From positions 1 to 64,000 of the forward strand of contig NZ_SDEB01000007.1 in NCBI RefSeq assembly GCF_004522175.1: a DNA stretch of 64,000 bases, written 5' to 3'. This stretch comes from Paracoccus ravus (GTDB lineage: Bacteria; Pseudomonadota; Alphaproteobacteria; Rhodobacterales; Rhodobacteraceae). Both the position numbers and the translations under genes were made by a program. The notes under the pieces were generated by a model. That model made no database searches and had not been told where the DNA came from. It worked only from the letters and a program-made list of their open reading frames with translations. This document shows, piece after piece, positions 26,085-36,503 of this stretch; the stretch's first letter is position 1; the number at the start of each line of letters is the position of its first letter.

Positions 26085-26996
26085 TTAGTTGCCGCCGAGG
26101 GTCTTGGCGACCTCAGCCGCGAAGTCCTCTTCTTTTTTCTCGATGCCTTCGCCGACCATCACGCGGGCAAAGCCGGTGATCTCGACGCCTGCTTCTTTCG
26201 CAGCCTGCTCGACGGTCAGGTCGGGGTTCATGACGAACGCCTGGCCCAGCAGGGTGTTCTCGGCGACGAATTTCTTCATGCGGCCCGGGATGATGTTGTT
26301 CTGGATGACAGCCTCGGGCTTCGGTTTGGCCGAAGCGGAGTTTTCTTCCAGAGCTTTCGCGGTCTGGACTTCCAGCTCGCGCGCCAGCAGAGCCGGGTCG
26401 AGGGTGGCTTCGGACAGCGAGACCGGGTTGGTCGCAGCGATGTGCATGGCGAATTGCTTGCCGATCACCTGCGCTTTTTCCGCGTCGCCTTTCAGGGCAA
26501 CCAGAACGCCGATTTTGCCCATGCCGTCCGTGGCAGCATTGTGCACATAGGAAACGACAGTGTCGCCTTCCAGAATATGCATGCGGCGCAGCGTCAGGTT
26601 CTCACCGATACGAGCGATCGCGTCGGTCATGACTTCCGAGACCGGCTTGCCGTTCAGGTGGGTCGCGTTCAGCACTTCGACATCGGTCGCGGTCGACAGG
26701 GCAACGTCGGTGATGTCGCGGACCAGTTGCTGGAAGTCGGCGTTTTTGGCAACGAAGTCGGTTTCCGAGTTGATCTCGACAGCAACGCCTTTGCCGGTGG
26801 TGACCAGAACGCCGATCAGACCTTCAGCAGCGACGCGGTCGGCTTTCTTGGCGGCTTTCGCCAGACCCTTGGTGCGCAGCCAGTCGATGGCGGCTTCCAT
26901 GTTGCCGTCATTTTCGGTCAGCGCTTTTTTCGCATCCATCATGCCTGCGCCAGTGGTCTCGCGCAGCTCTTTCACCATCGCAGCGGTGATAGCCAT
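26085..26996 (-). CDS. tsf: Elongation factor Ts
   Basis: The 303-residue protein is the nucleotide-exchange factor of EF-Tu. It starts [26 protein letters not shown], with the conserved TGAGMMDxKKAL motif that contacts EF-Tu. It continues with [13 protein letters not shown] and the dimerisation-type C-terminal repeats. It follows rpsB in the usual rpsB-tsf operon, 112 bases downstream. An efficient hairpin terminator follows. Confidence 0.97.
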   Translation of the reverse strand: MAITAAMVKELRETTGAGMMDAKKALTENDGNMEAAIDWLRTKGLAKAAKKADRVAAEGLIGVLVTTGKGVAVEINSETDFVAKNADFQQLVRDITDVALSTATDVEVLNATHLNGKPVSEVMTDAIARIGENLTLRRMHILEGDTVVSYVHNAATDGMGKIGVLVALKGDAEKAQVIGKQFAMHIAATNPVSLSEATLDPALLARELEVQTAKALEENSASAKPKPEAVIQNNIIPGRMKKFVAENTLLGQAFVMNPDLTVEQAAKEAGVEITGFARVMVGEGIEKKEEDFAAEVAKTLGGN

Positions 26997-27108
26997 ACCG
27001 ATGTCTCCTTGTTCTGAAATTGCGTCAGGCGGGGCTTATCCCCGCCTGATGAATGTTCCATGAAGCCCCGAAGGGCAGCGGTCCGGGCGAACCCGGACCG
27101 TGGCCCGA

Positions 27109-27885
27109 TCAGGCTTCGGCTGCGGCTTCGGCTTCGCCTTCCAGCTCTTCGTCGAGGCTGGCTTCCAGCGCGCCCAGGTCGACACCGGCAGCGCCCATCT
27201 GAGCGGTCATGCCGTCCAGAGCAGCGCGCGAGGCCAGGTCGCAATACAGAGCGATGGCGCGGGCAGCGTCGTCGTTGCCCGGGATGACGAAATCAACGCC
27301 TTTGGGCGAGCAGTTGGTGTCGACGATGGCGACGACCGGGATGCCCAGCTTTTTCGCTTCCGCGATGGCCAGGTCTTCCTTGTTCACGTCGATGACGAAG
27401 AGCAGGTCCGGCAGACCGCCCATTTCGCGGATGCCGCCCAGCGAGGCCTGCAGTTTGGTCTGCTCGCGTTCCATCTGGAGACGCTCTTTCTTGGTCAGGC
27501 CTTCTGCGCCGCCAGCCATGGTCTCATCGATGGCTTTCAGACGCTGGATCGACTGGGAAACGGTTTTCCAGTTGGTCAGCGTGCCACCCAGCCAGCGGTG
27601 GTTCATGTAGTACTGAGCCGATTTCTCGGCGGCTTCGGCAACGGCTTTCTGAGCCTGACGCTTGGTGCCGACGAAGAGAACGCGGCCGCCTTTGGCGACG
27701 GTGTCACGGATAGCGACCAGAGCCGCGTCCAGCATCGGGACGGTCTGGGTCAGGTCGAAAATGTGGATGCCGTTACGTTCACCATAGATGAACTCGGCCA
27801 TACGGGGGTTCCAGCGCTGGGTCTGGTGGCCGTAGTGAACGCCAGCTTCGAGCAGCTGACGCATGGAGAATTCAGGAAGCGCCAT
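27109..27885 (-). CDS. rpsB: 30S ribosomal protein S2
   Basis: The 258-residue protein is S2, needed to place S1 on the small subunit. Its start [21 protein letters not shown], the zinc-independent helical hairpin, [15 protein letters not shown] and [15 protein letters not shown] are all standard. The C-terminus is acidic and alanine-rich. An AAGGA ribosome site lies directly upstream. The roughly 270-base leader region between it and prfB contains a prfB terminator and a possible promoter. Confidence 0.97.
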   Translation of the reverse strand: MALPEFSMRQLLEAGVHYGHQTQRWNPRMAEFIYGERNGIHIFDLTQTVPMLDAALVAIRDTVAKGGRVLFVGTKRQAQKAVAEAAEKSAQYYMNHRWLGGTLTNWKTVSQSIQRLKAIDETMAGGAEGLTKKERLQMEREQTKLQASLGGIREMGGLPDLLFVIDVNKEDLAIAEAKKLGIPVVAIVDTNCSPKGVDFVIPGNDDAARAIALYCDLASRAALDGMTAQMGAAGVDLGALEASLDEELEGEAEAAAEA

Positions 27886-28002
27886 ATCAAGGTCCTTTCC
27901 GGTTTGAGCCTAAGCGGGGTATTCAGGGACGGATGTCCCAACCGGTGGACCTGCGAAGGATTTCTCCCCTCGTCGGCCCGACCCCACCTGTGAAGTGCGC
28001 GC

Positions 28003-28031
28003 CAATTAGTCGTTTTTGCGGCGCAATGCAA
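28003..28031 (-). promoter_or_regulatory. Possible rpsB-tsf promoter
   Basis: TTGCAT and TAATTG on the minus strand are 17 bases apart. The first hexamer is good and the second weak. It lies about 115 bases before the rpsB start and after the prfB terminator, a sensible place for the ribosomal operon promoter. Confidence 0.3.
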
Positions 28032-28104
28032 GCCCTGTTGAACAACTGGCGTGTTATCATATCCGGATGCGAGTTGTTCCCGGCATCCTTCGATCCCGCA
28101 AGGC

Positions 28105-28134
28105 AAAACGCCCGCATCCTTCGATACGGGCGTT
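28105..28134 (-). terminator. Rho-independent terminator of prfB
   Basis: Perfect eight-pair stem AACGCCCG/CGGGCGTT with a 12-base loop, continuing into a short T run on the minus strand, about 25 bases after the prfB stop. Confidence 0.8.
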
Positions 28135-28157
28135 GCGGGTTTCGGGCGCGCAAAGGA

Positions 28158-29285
28158 TCAGTCCTCGGCATTGGCCTCGGCGCGCGATTTCCCGGCGACG
28201 TCCAGCGCCAGCGTCGCCGCCATAAAGGCGTCCAGATCGCCATCCAGCACGCCCTGCGTGTCCGAGGTCTCATGCGAAGTGCGCAGATCCTTCACCATCT
28301 GATAGGGATGCAGCACATAGGACCGGATCTGGTTGCCCCAGCCCGCATCGCCCTTGGCGGCGTGCTGGGCGTTGATCTCGGCATTCCGCTTGTCCAGTTC
28401 CATCTGGTAAAGACGCGCCTTCAGCGCGGCCATGGCATTGGCACGGTTCTGGTGCTGCGACTTCTCGGAAGAGGTCACCACGATATTGGTCGGCAAGTGG
28501 GTGATCCGCACCGCCGAGTCGGTGGTGTTGACGTGCTGACCGCCCGCGCCCGAAGAGCGATAGGTGTCGATGCGGATTTCGTTATCCGGGATGACGATTT
28601 CGATATTGTCGTCAACGACCGGATAGACCCAGACCGAGCTGAACGAGGTGTGGCGGCGCGCCGCCGAATCGTAGGGCGAGATGCGGACCAGACGATGCAC
28701 GCCCGATTCCGATTTCAGCCAGCCATAAGCATTCGGGCCGGTGATCTTGTACGCCGCCGAGCGAATACCGGCCTCTTCGCCGGGGGTCTCGGAGAGCAGT
28801 TCGACGTCATAGCCCTTTTTCTCGGCCCAACGCACATACATGCGCGCCAGCATCGAGGCCCAGTCGGCGCTTTCCGTGCCACCCGCACCCGCGTTGATCT
28901 CGAGGAAGGTGTCATTGCCGTCGGCCTCGCCATTCAACAGGGCCTCGAGTTCCTTCTGCGCGGCAAGTTCGGCCAGTTGCTTGAGCGAGCCCTCGGCATC
29001 GGCGACGATCTCGGCATCGTCTTCCATTTTGCCCAGTTCGATCAGGTCGATATTGTCCTTCACGCCGGTATCGATGCGGCGATAGGTCTCGACCGCGTCG
29101 GAAAGTTTCTGGCGGTCACGCATCAGCTTCTGCGCGCGGGCCGGGTCGGACCAGATATCGCCGTCCTCGATCATCGCGTTCAGCTCTTCAAGGCGATGCG
29201 GCGCTGTGTCCCAGTCCAAGCGCTGACCGAGCAGTTTCAGCGATTTGCGGATCGCTTCGATGGTGGCTTGGGTTTCGGCGCGCAT
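28158..29285 (-). CDS. prfB: Peptide chain release factor 2
   Basis: The 375-residue protein releases chains at UGA and UAA codons. It has the catalytic GGQ loop in [20 protein letters not shown]. The codon-recognition segment reads SPYDS, where enteric RF2 has SPFDS. The frame is continuous from the N-terminus: there is no UGA or +1 shift site around codon 26 as in Escherichia coli, so autoregulatory frameshifting is absent. The ATG at 29285 was chosen over a GTG two codons earlier. It is followed by its own terminator. Confidence 0.97.
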   Translation of the reverse strand: MRAETQATIEAIRKSLKLLGQRLDWDTAPHRLEELNAMIEDGDIWSDPARAQKLMRDRQKLSDAVETYRRIDTGVKDNIDLIELGKMEDDAEIVADAEGSLKQLAELAAQKELEALLNGEADGNDTFLEINAGAGGTESADWASMLARMYVRWAEKKGYDVELLSETPGEEAGIRSAAYKITGPNAYGWLKSESGVHRLVRISPYDSAARRHTSFSSVWVYPVVDDNIEIVIPDNEIRIDTYRSSGAGGQHVNTTDSAVRITHLPTNIVVTSSEKSQHQNRANAMAALKARLYQMELDKRNAEINAQHAAKGDAGWGNQIRSYVLHPYQMVKDLRTSHETSDTQGVLDGDLDAFMAATLALDVAGKSRAEANAED

Positions 29286-29379
29286 GGGCACTCACTTTCA
29301 CGTCACGGTGGTCGGATCAGGGCAAGACAGATAGCGCGAGGACGGGCCACCCGCAAGCGCCCGGCCGGAAAACCTGTCG

Positions 29380-31923
29380 TCAGTAGAGCCCGCCCGAGGA
29401 CAGCGTGCCGAAATCGGCTTTCTTGGGAATGACCTTCTTCTTGCCGGTCGAGGTCGTCACCGCCTTGCCGGTATCGCGGCCGCTGGTGTTGTACATCGGC
29501 AGCGTGTCGGGATCGGCCCGGTCAAAGCCGCCATCGACCAGCCCGATGCCGACGCTCAGATCCTGGCCGTCACGGAAATATTCGGCGATCACGTTATTGC
29601 CCTTGGCGTCGGGGCCAAGGATCTGGCCGGTGAAACGGTCGATGTTGACGAAATGCCCGCCCGGCGGAACGCGGAACTGTGTGCCGCCATACTCCTTGAC
29701 GACTTCCTTCATGAATTCGTTGAAGACCGGCACGCAGAGCGTGCCGCCAAAGGCCCCCTCGCCCATCGAACGCGGCTGGTCATAGCCCAGATAGCATCCC
29801 GCGACCACGTTCGAGGTGAAGCCGATGAACCAGACATCCTTGGCGTCATTGGTCGTCCCGGTCTTGCCTGCGACCGGCACAGGCAGGCTGACGCCGCGAC
29901 CGGAGCCGCGCTTGACCACGCCCTCCATCATCGAGGTCAACTGATAGGCGGTGATTGCATCCATCACCCGTTCGCGATTGGTCTCGATCGCGGGGGCGGC
30001 CCCGGCGGGCAGGTTCGCCCGGTCGCAGGTCAGGCATTTGCGCTGGTCGTGGCGATAGATCGTGCGGCCACGGCGGTCCTGCACGCGGTCAACCAGCGTC
30101 GGCTCGACCCGCTCGCCGCCATTGGCGAACATGGCATAGGCCGCGACCATCTTGAACAGCGTGGTCTCCTGTGCGCCCAGGCTATTGGCAAGGAAGGGCG
30201 AAAGCCGGTCATAGACGCCGAAGCTTTCGGCATATTTCGCGACCGTGCTCATGCCGATATCCTGCGCGATGCGGATCGTCATCAGGTTTCGGGACTGCTC
30301 GATCCCGGTCCGCATCGGCGTCGGGCCGTAATATTTGCCGCTGGCATTCTTGGGCGTCCAGAGCCCCTCGGGCGTGTTCACGGTGATCGGTTCATCGACC
30401 ACGATTGTCGCGGGATTGAAGCCGCTATCCAGGGCCGCCGCATAGACGAAGGGCTTGAAGCTGGAACCGGGCTGGCGCTGCGCCTGCGTCGCACGGTTGA
30501 AAACCGAGCTTTGATAGGAAAAGCCGCCCTGCATCGCCATGACGCGACCGTTATTCACGTCCATCGCCATGAAGCCGCCTTCGATCTCGGGGACCTGGCG
30601 CAGGGTCCAGCGGATGAAGCTGCCATCGTCATCGCTGGTCATGCGGCGCACCAGAACCACGTCTCCGACGCTCAAGAGATCCGAGGCGACGCGCGCCTTG
30701 TTTCCCAGCCGGCCATTGGGCAGGCGTTTGCGGGCCCATTGCACATCCTTGGCGGGAAGCGTCGCGGTGCCCTCCTCGCCCTCGATGCCGAGCGTCGCGT
30801 CCTGATCGCCCAGCGACAGAACCACGGCGGGATACCAGCCCTCGATGTCGCGCGGAACGCGGGCGGCGGCCAGAGCGGCGCGCCAGTCGCGCTCGGTCCC
30901 CAGCTTCTCCTCGGGGATGGCGACGCGCGTGCCGCGCCAGATGCCGCGGCCCCGATCGAACTTCTCAAGTGCGCGTTGCAGCGCGCGGGCGGCGAGCTTC
31001 TGCAGATCGGGCTCGATCGTGGCACGGATGGCCAGTCCGCCGCCGAAGAACTCATCCTCGCCGAATTCCAGCGACAATTGGCGGCGGATCTCGTCGGTGA
31101 AATAGCTGCGCGGCGGCAATTGCTTCTGAAAGGCAGGAAAATCGCCATTCTGCACCGATTGCAGCGCAAGCTGCGATTCCGAACGATAGGCTGCCTCGTC
31201 GATATAGCCGTTCTGCCACATTTCGCGCAGGACGTAATTCCGCCGCTCGGTCACGCGCTCCTTGGCCCGGACGGGGTGGTAGCGGCCGGGGGCCTGCGGC
31301 ATCGCGGCCAGCATCGCGGCCTCATGCGGCTCAAGATGCGCGAGGGATTTGTTGAAATAGGTCTGCGCCGCCGCCGCGACGCCGAAACTGTTCTGCCCGA
31401 GAAAGATCTCGTTGAGGTAAAGTTCCAGGATCTGGTCCTTGGACAGCGTCTGCTCGAGTCGCGTCGCAAGGATCAGTTCCTTGATCTTGCGCTCAATGCT
31501 GCGATCCGAGGACAACAGAAAATTCTTCATCACCTGCTGGGTGATGGTCGAGGCACCGCGCACGCTTTCGCCGCGGCTGGCCACGGCTTGGACCAGCGCG
31601 CCCATCATCCCCCGCGGATCGAAGCCATGATGGTGGTAGAAGTTCTTGTCCTCGGCACTGATGAAGGCGTTTTTAACCAGATCGGGGATCTCGTCGATGG
31701 GCACGAAGATCCGACGTTCCTGCGCGAATTCGTCGATCAGCATGCCTTCGCTGGAATAGACCCGGCTGATCGTCTTGGGCGAGTACTGCGCCAATTGCTC
31801 ATGGCTCGGCAGATCGCGGGAATACATCCACAGGACCGCGCCCAGCGTCAGCGCGGTGAACACGACGCCGGTCACGATCCAAGCGAAGATCGCACCGAAG
31901 AACGAGAGAACGAAGCGGATCAA
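29380..31923 (-). CDS. mrcA: Penicillin-binding protein 1A (bifunctional transglycosylase/transpeptidase)
   Basis: The 847-residue class A PBP has an N-terminal membrane anchor (about residues 5-28). A GT51 glycosyltransferase domain follows, with EDKNFYHHHGFD around residue 91 holding the catalytic glutamate. An OB-like insert comes next, and then a transpeptidase domain with the active serine motif SSFK near residue 486 and KTGTT near 687. The enzyme polymerises and cross-links peptidoglycan in the periplasm. It lies 69 bases downstream of an N-acetylmuramoyl-alanine amidase gene on the same strand, forming a small wall-remodelling cluster. Confidence 0.95.
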   Translation of the reverse strand: MIRFVLSFFGAIFAWIVTGVVFTALTLGAVLWMYSRDLPSHEQLAQYSPKTISRVYSSEGMLIDEFAQERRIFVPIDEIPDLVKNAFISAEDKNFYHHHGFDPRGMMGALVQAVASRGESVRGASTITQQVMKNFLLSSDRSIERKIKELILATRLEQTLSKDQILELYLNEIFLGQNSFGVAAAAQTYFNKSLAHLEPHEAAMLAAMPQAPGRYHPVRAKERVTERRNYVLREMWQNGYIDEAAYRSESQLALQSVQNGDFPAFQKQLPPRSYFTDEIRRQLSLEFGEDEFFGGGLAIRATIEPDLQKLAARALQRALEKFDRGRGIWRGTRVAIPEEKLGTERDWRAALAAARVPRDIEGWYPAVVLSLGDQDATLGIEGEEGTATLPAKDVQWARKRLPNGRLGNKARVASDLLSVGDVVLVRRMTSDDDGSFIRWTLRQVPEIEGGFMAMDVNNGRVMAMQGGFSYQSSVFNRATQAQRQPGSSFKPFVYAAALDSGFNPATIVVDEPITVNTPEGLWTPKNASGKYYGPTPMRTGIEQSRNLMTIRIAQDIGMSTVAKYAESFGVYDRLSPFLANSLGAQETTLFKMVAAYAMFANGGERVEPTLVDRVQDRRGRTIYRHDQRKCLTCDRANLPAGAAPAIETNRERVMDAITAYQLTSMMEGVVKRGSGRGVSLPVPVAGKTGTTNDAKDVWFIGFTSNVVAGCYLGYDQPRSMGEGAFGGTLCVPVFNEFMKEVVKEYGGTQFRVPPGGHFVNIDRFTGQILGPDAKGNNVIAEYFRDGQDLSVGIGLVDGGFDRADPDTLPMYNTSGRDTGKAVTTSTGKKKVIPKKADFGTLSSGGLY

Positions 31924-31992
31924 CGGGCCATGCCTCAGGGATTTCCTGCATCTATAGTCTCGGCGACCGGCCGCGTCAAAGTCACATGGCTG

Positions 31993-33210
31993 TCAGCGCC
32001 GGGAAAGGCGGGCGCGGGCGGCATCCTCCTGCGCCCATTCTGCAACGGCCCGGGCAATGGATTGCGCGGAATGGCTGCGCCATTCTGGGTTGAAAAGATT
32101 GCCGCGATCGACTGCATCCGTCAGAAAACCCAATTCGATCAGTACCGAAGGGATATCAGGCGATTTGAGCACCGCGAAGGCCGCGCCCCGGATCGGACGC
32201 CGGTGCAGCGCAATCCCCGCCTCGTTCAACTCGGCGACAAGAAATTTCGCGAAGGATTCGGAACGCGGCTGAGTCTTCTGCCGCGCGAGATCCATCAGCA
32301 CCCCGGCGATCTGGTCATCCGACTCCGTGAGATCGAGACCCGCAACCAGATCGGCGCGGTCATGGCGCAAGGCAAGCTGCCGCGCGGCGCGGTCATCGGC
32401 ATTCTGGTCCCAGGTATAGATCGACATGCCCGCAGCCTCTCCGGCAGGCAGGGCATCGGCGTGAAGCGAGAGAAAGAGATCTGCGCCCTGCGTCCGGGCA
32501 ATGGTCATGCGCTGCTCGAGCCCGATGAAGCTGTCATCCGTCCGGGTCTCAATGACCTCGAAGCCCGCGGCGGTCAGCACATCGGACAATTCCCGGGCAT
32601 AGCCCAGCATCACGGCGGCCTCGCGGATCGCACCCACCTCGGCACCGGGATCATGCCCGCCATGGCCCGGGTCGATGGCGATGCGCAGGGGGTGGCGTTC
32701 CGCGGGCGCGACGGGTGGGTCCTCGATCACGGCCTGCGGCAGGTCACGCAGGACCGGCACGGCCTGACCGCGCGTCACGAATTCGGCGGGCTTGACCGGC
32801 ATCAGGGCAACGCGAAGTTCCACCCCGCCCGGCCCTGCGCGCTGCACCGCGCTTTTCAGCCCGTAGGGGCCGGCAAGCTCGAGGATCAGGCGCGACCAGC
32901 CCGGCCGCGAGCGCCCCCATCTGAGATCGGGCACAAGCGCGTGCCCGGCAATCGCCTCGGGTCGGGTCTGCGCGAAATCGACCTCGTGCAAATCGAGGAT
33001 CAGACGCGGCGGGCCGTCCAGGAAATAGACCCGATAGGGCACCGTGCGGCTCAGCCCCAGCGTCAGCAGAAGCGGGCGTGGATGGCCCCGATCCCTGCCC
33101 TCGGCCACGATGGCGGTCCGCGCCGGATCAAGCTGCGCCACCGCATGACGCTCTTGCGCCGCCAGAGGCGCGGCAAGAGCAAGGCAGAGGACGAGCCAGA
33201 TCCACCTCAT
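31993..33210 (-). CDS. amiC: N-acetylmuramoyl-L-alanine amidase, AmiC type
   Basis: The 405-residue protein has a signal peptide (MRWIWLVLCLALAAPLAAQ). An AMIN domain (about residues 30-130, with RLILDLHEV) targets it to peptidoglycan or the septum. An Amidase_3 domain begins at IAIDPGHGGHDPGA, which holds the first zinc ligand, and FLSLHADA holds another. Such enzymes cut the bond between muramic acid and the stem peptide during daughter-cell separation. The start overlaps the stop of the aminotransferase gene by four bases, and PBP1A follows. Confidence 0.93.
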   Translation of the reverse strand: MRWIWLVLCLALAAPLAAQERHAVAQLDPARTAIVAEGRDRGHPRPLLLTLGLSRTVPYRVYFLDGPPRLILDLHEVDFAQTRPEAIAGHALVPDLRWGRSRPGWSRLILELAGPYGLKSAVQRAGPGGVELRVALMPVKPAEFVTRGQAVPVLRDLPQAVIEDPPVAPAERHPLRIAIDPGHGGHDPGAEVGAIREAAVMLGYARELSDVLTAAGFEVIETRTDDSFIGLEQRMTIARTQGADLFLSLHADALPAGEAAGMSIYTWDQNADDRAARQLALRHDRADLVAGLDLTESDDQIAGVLMDLARQKTQPRSESFAKFLVAELNEAGIALHRRPIRGAAFAVLKSPDIPSVLIELGFLTDAVDRGNLFNPEWRSHSAQSIARAVAEWAQEDAARARLSRR

Positions 33211-34343
33211 CTTGCCGCCATGAAGGCGGCGAGCCGGGCAAGCCCCTCGGCGATCTGCGCGGTCGAGCCGGCATAGCTGAAACGGAGCGTCCGCGCCCCG
33301 CGCCGCGGGTCGAAATCCAGTCCGGGCGTCACCGCGACACCGGCCTTTTCGAGGATCTCGGCGGCAAAGGCCAAGCTGTCCTCGGTAAGGTCCGACACAT
33401 CGGCATAGATGTAGAACGCCCCCTCGGGCGGCGCGATGCGCGCAAAGCCTATCTGCGGCAACGTCGCTAACATCAGGCGGCGATTTTCCGCGTAAACGCT
33501 AAGGTTTGCATCAGCTTCCTCGACGCCGTCCAGGGCCGCCAGCGCGGCGATCTGGCTCGCATGGGAGGGGCAGATGAACATGTTCTGCGCCAGCCTCTCG
33601 ACCGTCCGGACATGGTCCTGCGGCACCACCATCCAGCCGATCCGCCAGCCGGTCATGCTGAAATATTTCGAGAAGCTGTTGATGACATAGACGTCATCGC
33701 TCACCTCCAGCGCCGAATGAAAACCGGCGCCGTAATCCAGCCCGTGATAGATCTCGTCCGAGATCAGCGCGACGCCCAGCTCCTGCGCCCTCGCATGCAA
33801 AGCGGCAAGCTCGTCGCGGCGCAGCACCGTGCCCGAGGGGTTTCCGGGCGAGGCCAGGATCAGGCCCTGAACATCCGCAGGCAGTTCCTTGGGCCGCGGC
33901 TGGTAGCGATCCTCGGGGCGGGTCTGGATGCCGACAGGCTCAAGCGACATGGCGCGGAGGATCTGGCGATAGCTGGGATAGCCCGGCTCGCCCAGAGCGA
34001 CGCGGTCGCCCGCATCGAAAAGCGCCGAAAAGGCCAGCATGAAGGCCCCGCTGGAGCCCGGCGTAATGATGACCCGCGCGGGATCAAGCTCGATCCCGTA
34101 CCAGCGCCGGTAGAGCCGGGCGATGCCCTCGCGCAATTCCGGCAGCCCCAGTGCCACCGTATAGCCCAAGGGTTGGTCCAGCGCCGCGGCAAGGGCCTTG
34201 CGGGCCACGGCGGGCGCGGGGCTCGACGGCTGGCCGACTTCCATTTGGATGATGCTGCGCCCTGCGGCTTCGGCCCGGCGCGCGGCTTCCATGACATCCA
34301 TCACGATGAAAGGATCCACCTGACCCCGGTGCGACTGCCTCAT
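33207..34343 (-). CDS. Fold type I pyridoxal-phosphate aminotransferase
   Basis: The 378-residue class I/II aminotransferase carries the cofactor lysine in NSFSKYFSMTGWRIGW, preceded by the SDEIYHGLDY segment and ASPGNPSGTV, and a C-terminal RFSYAG that would bind the substrate carboxylate. Substrate cannot be fixed from sequence; aspartate-like or aromatic aminotransferases are possible. It overlaps amiC by four bases and is likely its co-transcribed upstream gene. The start was taken at MRQSHRGQVDPFIVMDVMEAA, as in related proteins. Confidence 0.9.
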   Translation of the reverse strand: MRQSHRGQVDPFIVMDVMEAARRAEAAGRSIIQMEVGQPSSPAPAVARKALAAALDQPLGYTVALGLPELREGIARLYRRWYGIELDPARVIITPGSSGAFMLAFSALFDAGDRVALGEPGYPSYRQILRAMSLEPVGIQTRPEDRYQPRPKELPADVQGLILASPGNPSGTVLRRDELAALHARAQELGVALISDEIYHGLDYGAGFHSALEVSDDVYVINSFSKYFSMTGWRIGWMVVPQDHVRTVERLAQNMFICPSHASQIAALAALDGVEEADANLSVYAENRRLMLATLPQIGFARIAPPEGAFYIYADVSDLTEDSLAFAAEILEKAGVAVTPGLDFDPRRGARTLRFSYAGSTAQIAEGLARLAAFMAAR

Positions 34344-34509
34344 AACTGCCTCGAAGATCTTGTTTCTTTCTCGCGGGTATCACAACTGGGGCGGGCGCGG
34401 TCAAGCATTCGCGCTCAACCCCGCGTGAGTTGCGCCGGGAGGTCGGCTTGTCGGCTTGCAACCCGCCGCGCCGCGGGCCAAGCTTTGCGCCAAATTGAAA
34501 GGACACCGG

Positions 34510-35259
34510 ATGAAAGCCATTCTGACCGCGGCCGCGCTTGCCGCGACCGCCCTGCCCGCCCTGGCCTTCGACCCCGCCAATATGAGCGAGGACGAGAAGG
34601 CCGCCTTTGGCACGGCGGTGCGCGACTATCTGATGGCCAATCCCGATGTGCTGGTCGAGTCGATCAATGTCCTTGAGCAGCGCCGCGTCGCCGACGAATC
34701 CAAGAATGACAAGCTGCTGGTCGAAAACAACAAGGAGGCGATCTTTGAGGATGGCCATAGCTGGATCGGCGGCAATCCCCAAGGCGATGTCACGCTGGTC
34801 GAATTCATCGACTACCGCTGCGGCTACTGCAAGCAGATCAACCCGGCGGTCGAAAAGCTCATCCGTGAGGATGGCAATATCCGCTGGATCATCAAGGAAT
34901 TCCCGATCCTGACCGAGGAAAGCCAGCTTGCCGCCCGCTTTGCCGTCGCGATCCAGCAAGAGGCGGGGGCCGAGGCCTACAAGCAGGTGCATGACGCGCT
35001 GATGGAATCGCGCGGCCCGGTCAATCTGGAGACGCTGGGCAAGCTCGCGGTCAAGGTCGGGGCAGATGACAAGGCCGTGCTGAACCGAATGAATACCGAA
35101 GAAGTCGCCGCCGTCATCCGCAAGAACCATCAGCTGGCCGAGCAGATGCGGATCATGGGCACCCCCACCTTCATCATCGAGGGCGAAATGCTGCGCGGTG
35201 TGCCGCAGGACGGGCTGAAGCCATTTGTCGACAGGGTCCGCGCAGCAGCCAAGGGATGA
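34510..35259 (+). CDS. Periplasmic DsbA-family thiol-disulfide protein (CGYC)
   Basis: The 249-residue protein has signal peptide MKAILTAAALAATALPALA. A helical N-terminal region with the Com1-like LMANPDVLVESINVLEQR segment follows, then a thioredoxin fold with active site CGYC in FIDYRCGYCKQI. A cis-proline region lies in MGTPTFIIEG. It is probably a disulfide-forming or isomerising enzyme for envelope proteins. GGA precedes the ATG; an earlier ATG adds 18 residues without signal character. It is a longer relative of the protein at 19556. Confidence 0.92.
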   Translation: MKAILTAAALAATALPALAFDPANMSEDEKAAFGTAVRDYLMANPDVLVESINVLEQRRVADESKNDKLLVENNKEAIFEDGHSWIGGNPQGDVTLVEFIDYRCGYCKQINPAVEKLIREDGNIRWIIKEFPILTEESQLAARFAVAIQQEAGAEAYKQVHDALMESRGPVNLETLGKLAVKVGADDKAVLNRMNTEEVAAVIRKNHQLAEQMRIMGTPTFIIEGEMLRGVPQDGLKPFVDRVRAAAKG

Positions 35260-35265
35260 AGGATC

Positions 35266-35287
35266 GGGCGGTGCGACGGCACCGCCC
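35266..35287 (+). terminator. Hairpin between convergent dsbA-like and ispG genes
   Basis: Perfect nine-pair stem GGGCGGTGC/GCACCGCCC with a GACG loop. The T-rich tail (TCTCTT) is modest on the plus strand and missing on the minus strand. It probably ends the plus-strand transcript and may act on both. Confidence 0.65.
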
Positions 35288-35291
35288 TCTC

Positions 35292-36416
35292 TTATTCCGC
35301 CGCTGCGGCCTCGGCCGCCTGGATCGCACTCGCCCGCTCTTCGACCAGCGAGACGATGTGATCGACCATCTGGTCGTTCGACATCTTGTGATCCTGCTTT
35401 CCGGCCAGATAGACCATGCCATTTCCGGCCCCGCCCCCGGTAAAGCCGATATCGGTCATGAGCGCCTCGCCCGGCCCGTTCACCACGCAGCCGATGATCG
35501 AAAGGCTCATCGGGGTCTTGATGTGTTCCAGCCTTTTCTCGAGAAGCTCGACGGTCTTGATGACGTCGAAACCCTGCCGCGCGCAGCTTGGGCAGGAGAT
35601 GATCTGCACGCCCCGAGTGCGCAGGCCCAGGGATTTGAGGATCTCGAAACCGACCTTGACCTCTTCGACCGGATCGGCCGACAGGCTCACGCGGATCGTG
35701 TCGCCAATGCCCATCCAGAGCAGGTTGCCTAGCCCGATCGCGGATTTTACGGTGCCCGAGACCAGACCACCTGCCTCGGTGATGCCAAGATGGATTGGCG
35801 CGTCCGTCGCATCCGCCAGTTGCTGATAGGCCGCCGCCGCGAGAAACACGTCCGAGGCCTTCACGCTGATCTTGAACTCGTGAAAGTCGTTGTCCTGCAG
35901 GATGCGGATGTGATCGAGGCCGGATTCGACCATCGCATCGGGGCAAGGCTCGCCGTATTTCTCGAGCAGGTGTTTTTCAAGGCTGCCGGCATTGACGCCG
36001 ATGCGGATCGAGCAGCCGTGATCCTTGGCCGCCTTGATGACCTCACGCACGCGCGCCGCATCGCCGATATTGCCCGGATTGATCCGCAGGCAGGCGGCGC
36101 CGGCTTCTGCGGCCTCGATGGCGCGGCGGTAGTGGAAATGGATATCGGCGACGATCGGAACCGGGCTTTCACGACAAATCTCTCGCAGCGCGCGGGTCGA
36201 GGCCTCGTCCGGGGTCGAAACCCGGACGATATCCGCGCCGACATCCGCGGCGCGGATGATCTGATCCAGCGTTGCCCTGACATCCGACGTGTCGGTATTC
36301 GTCATCGTCTGGACGCTGATCGGCGCATCGCCCCCGACGGGGACCCGTCCCACCATGATCTGACGGGACTTTCGCCTCTCGATATTGCGCCAGGGTCGGA
36401 TCGGGTTGAGCGACAT
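35292..36416 (-). CDS. ispG: 4-hydroxy-3-methylbut-2-enyl diphosphate synthase (flavodoxin)
   Basis: The 374-residue IspG (GcpE) makes HMBPP in the methylerythritol phosphate pathway to isoprenoids. It binds a [4Fe-4S] cluster; the cysteines are visible in [11 protein letters not shown] and [12 protein letters not shown]. The TIM-barrel part begins [19 protein letters not shown]. The start at 36416 follows the family's N-terminus. A RodZ-like gene lies immediately upstream on the same strand, so the two may be co-transcribed, a pairing seen in other proteobacteria. Confidence 0.96.
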   Translation of the reverse strand: MSLNPIRPWRNIERRKSRQIMVGRVPVGGDAPISVQTMTNTDTSDVRATLDQIIRAADVGADIVRVSTPDEASTRALREICRESPVPIVADIHFHYRRAIEAAEAGAACLRINPGNIGDAARVREVIKAAKDHGCSIRIGVNAGSLEKHLLEKYGEPCPDAMVESGLDHIRILQDNDFHEFKISVKASDVFLAAAAYQQLADATDAPIHLGITEAGGLVSGTVKSAIGLGNLLWMGIGDTIRVSLSADPVEEVKVGFEILKSLGLRTRGVQIISCPSCARQGFDVIKTVELLEKRLEHIKTPMSLSIIGCVVNGPGEALMTDIGFTGGGAGNGMVYLAGKQDHKMSNDQMVDHIVSLVEERASAIQAAEAAAAE

Positions 36417-36503
36417 GAAATGGGCCTTGTGCTGCGCCGGAGGGTTTCGCCTCAGACATAGGCCCATGTGCGCCGGTGGGCAAGCCGGCGCAGGGAAACT
36501 CGC

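Noticed and set aside
28900-29285. Programmed frameshift site in prfB
   Set aside because: The frame is continuous and no in-frame UGA follows a shift-prone sequence near codon 26.
29653-33276. A 1,207-residue open frame on the plus strand
   Set aside because: It lies antisense to the clear PBP1A and amidase genes; composition and lack of motifs mark it as a high-GC shadow.
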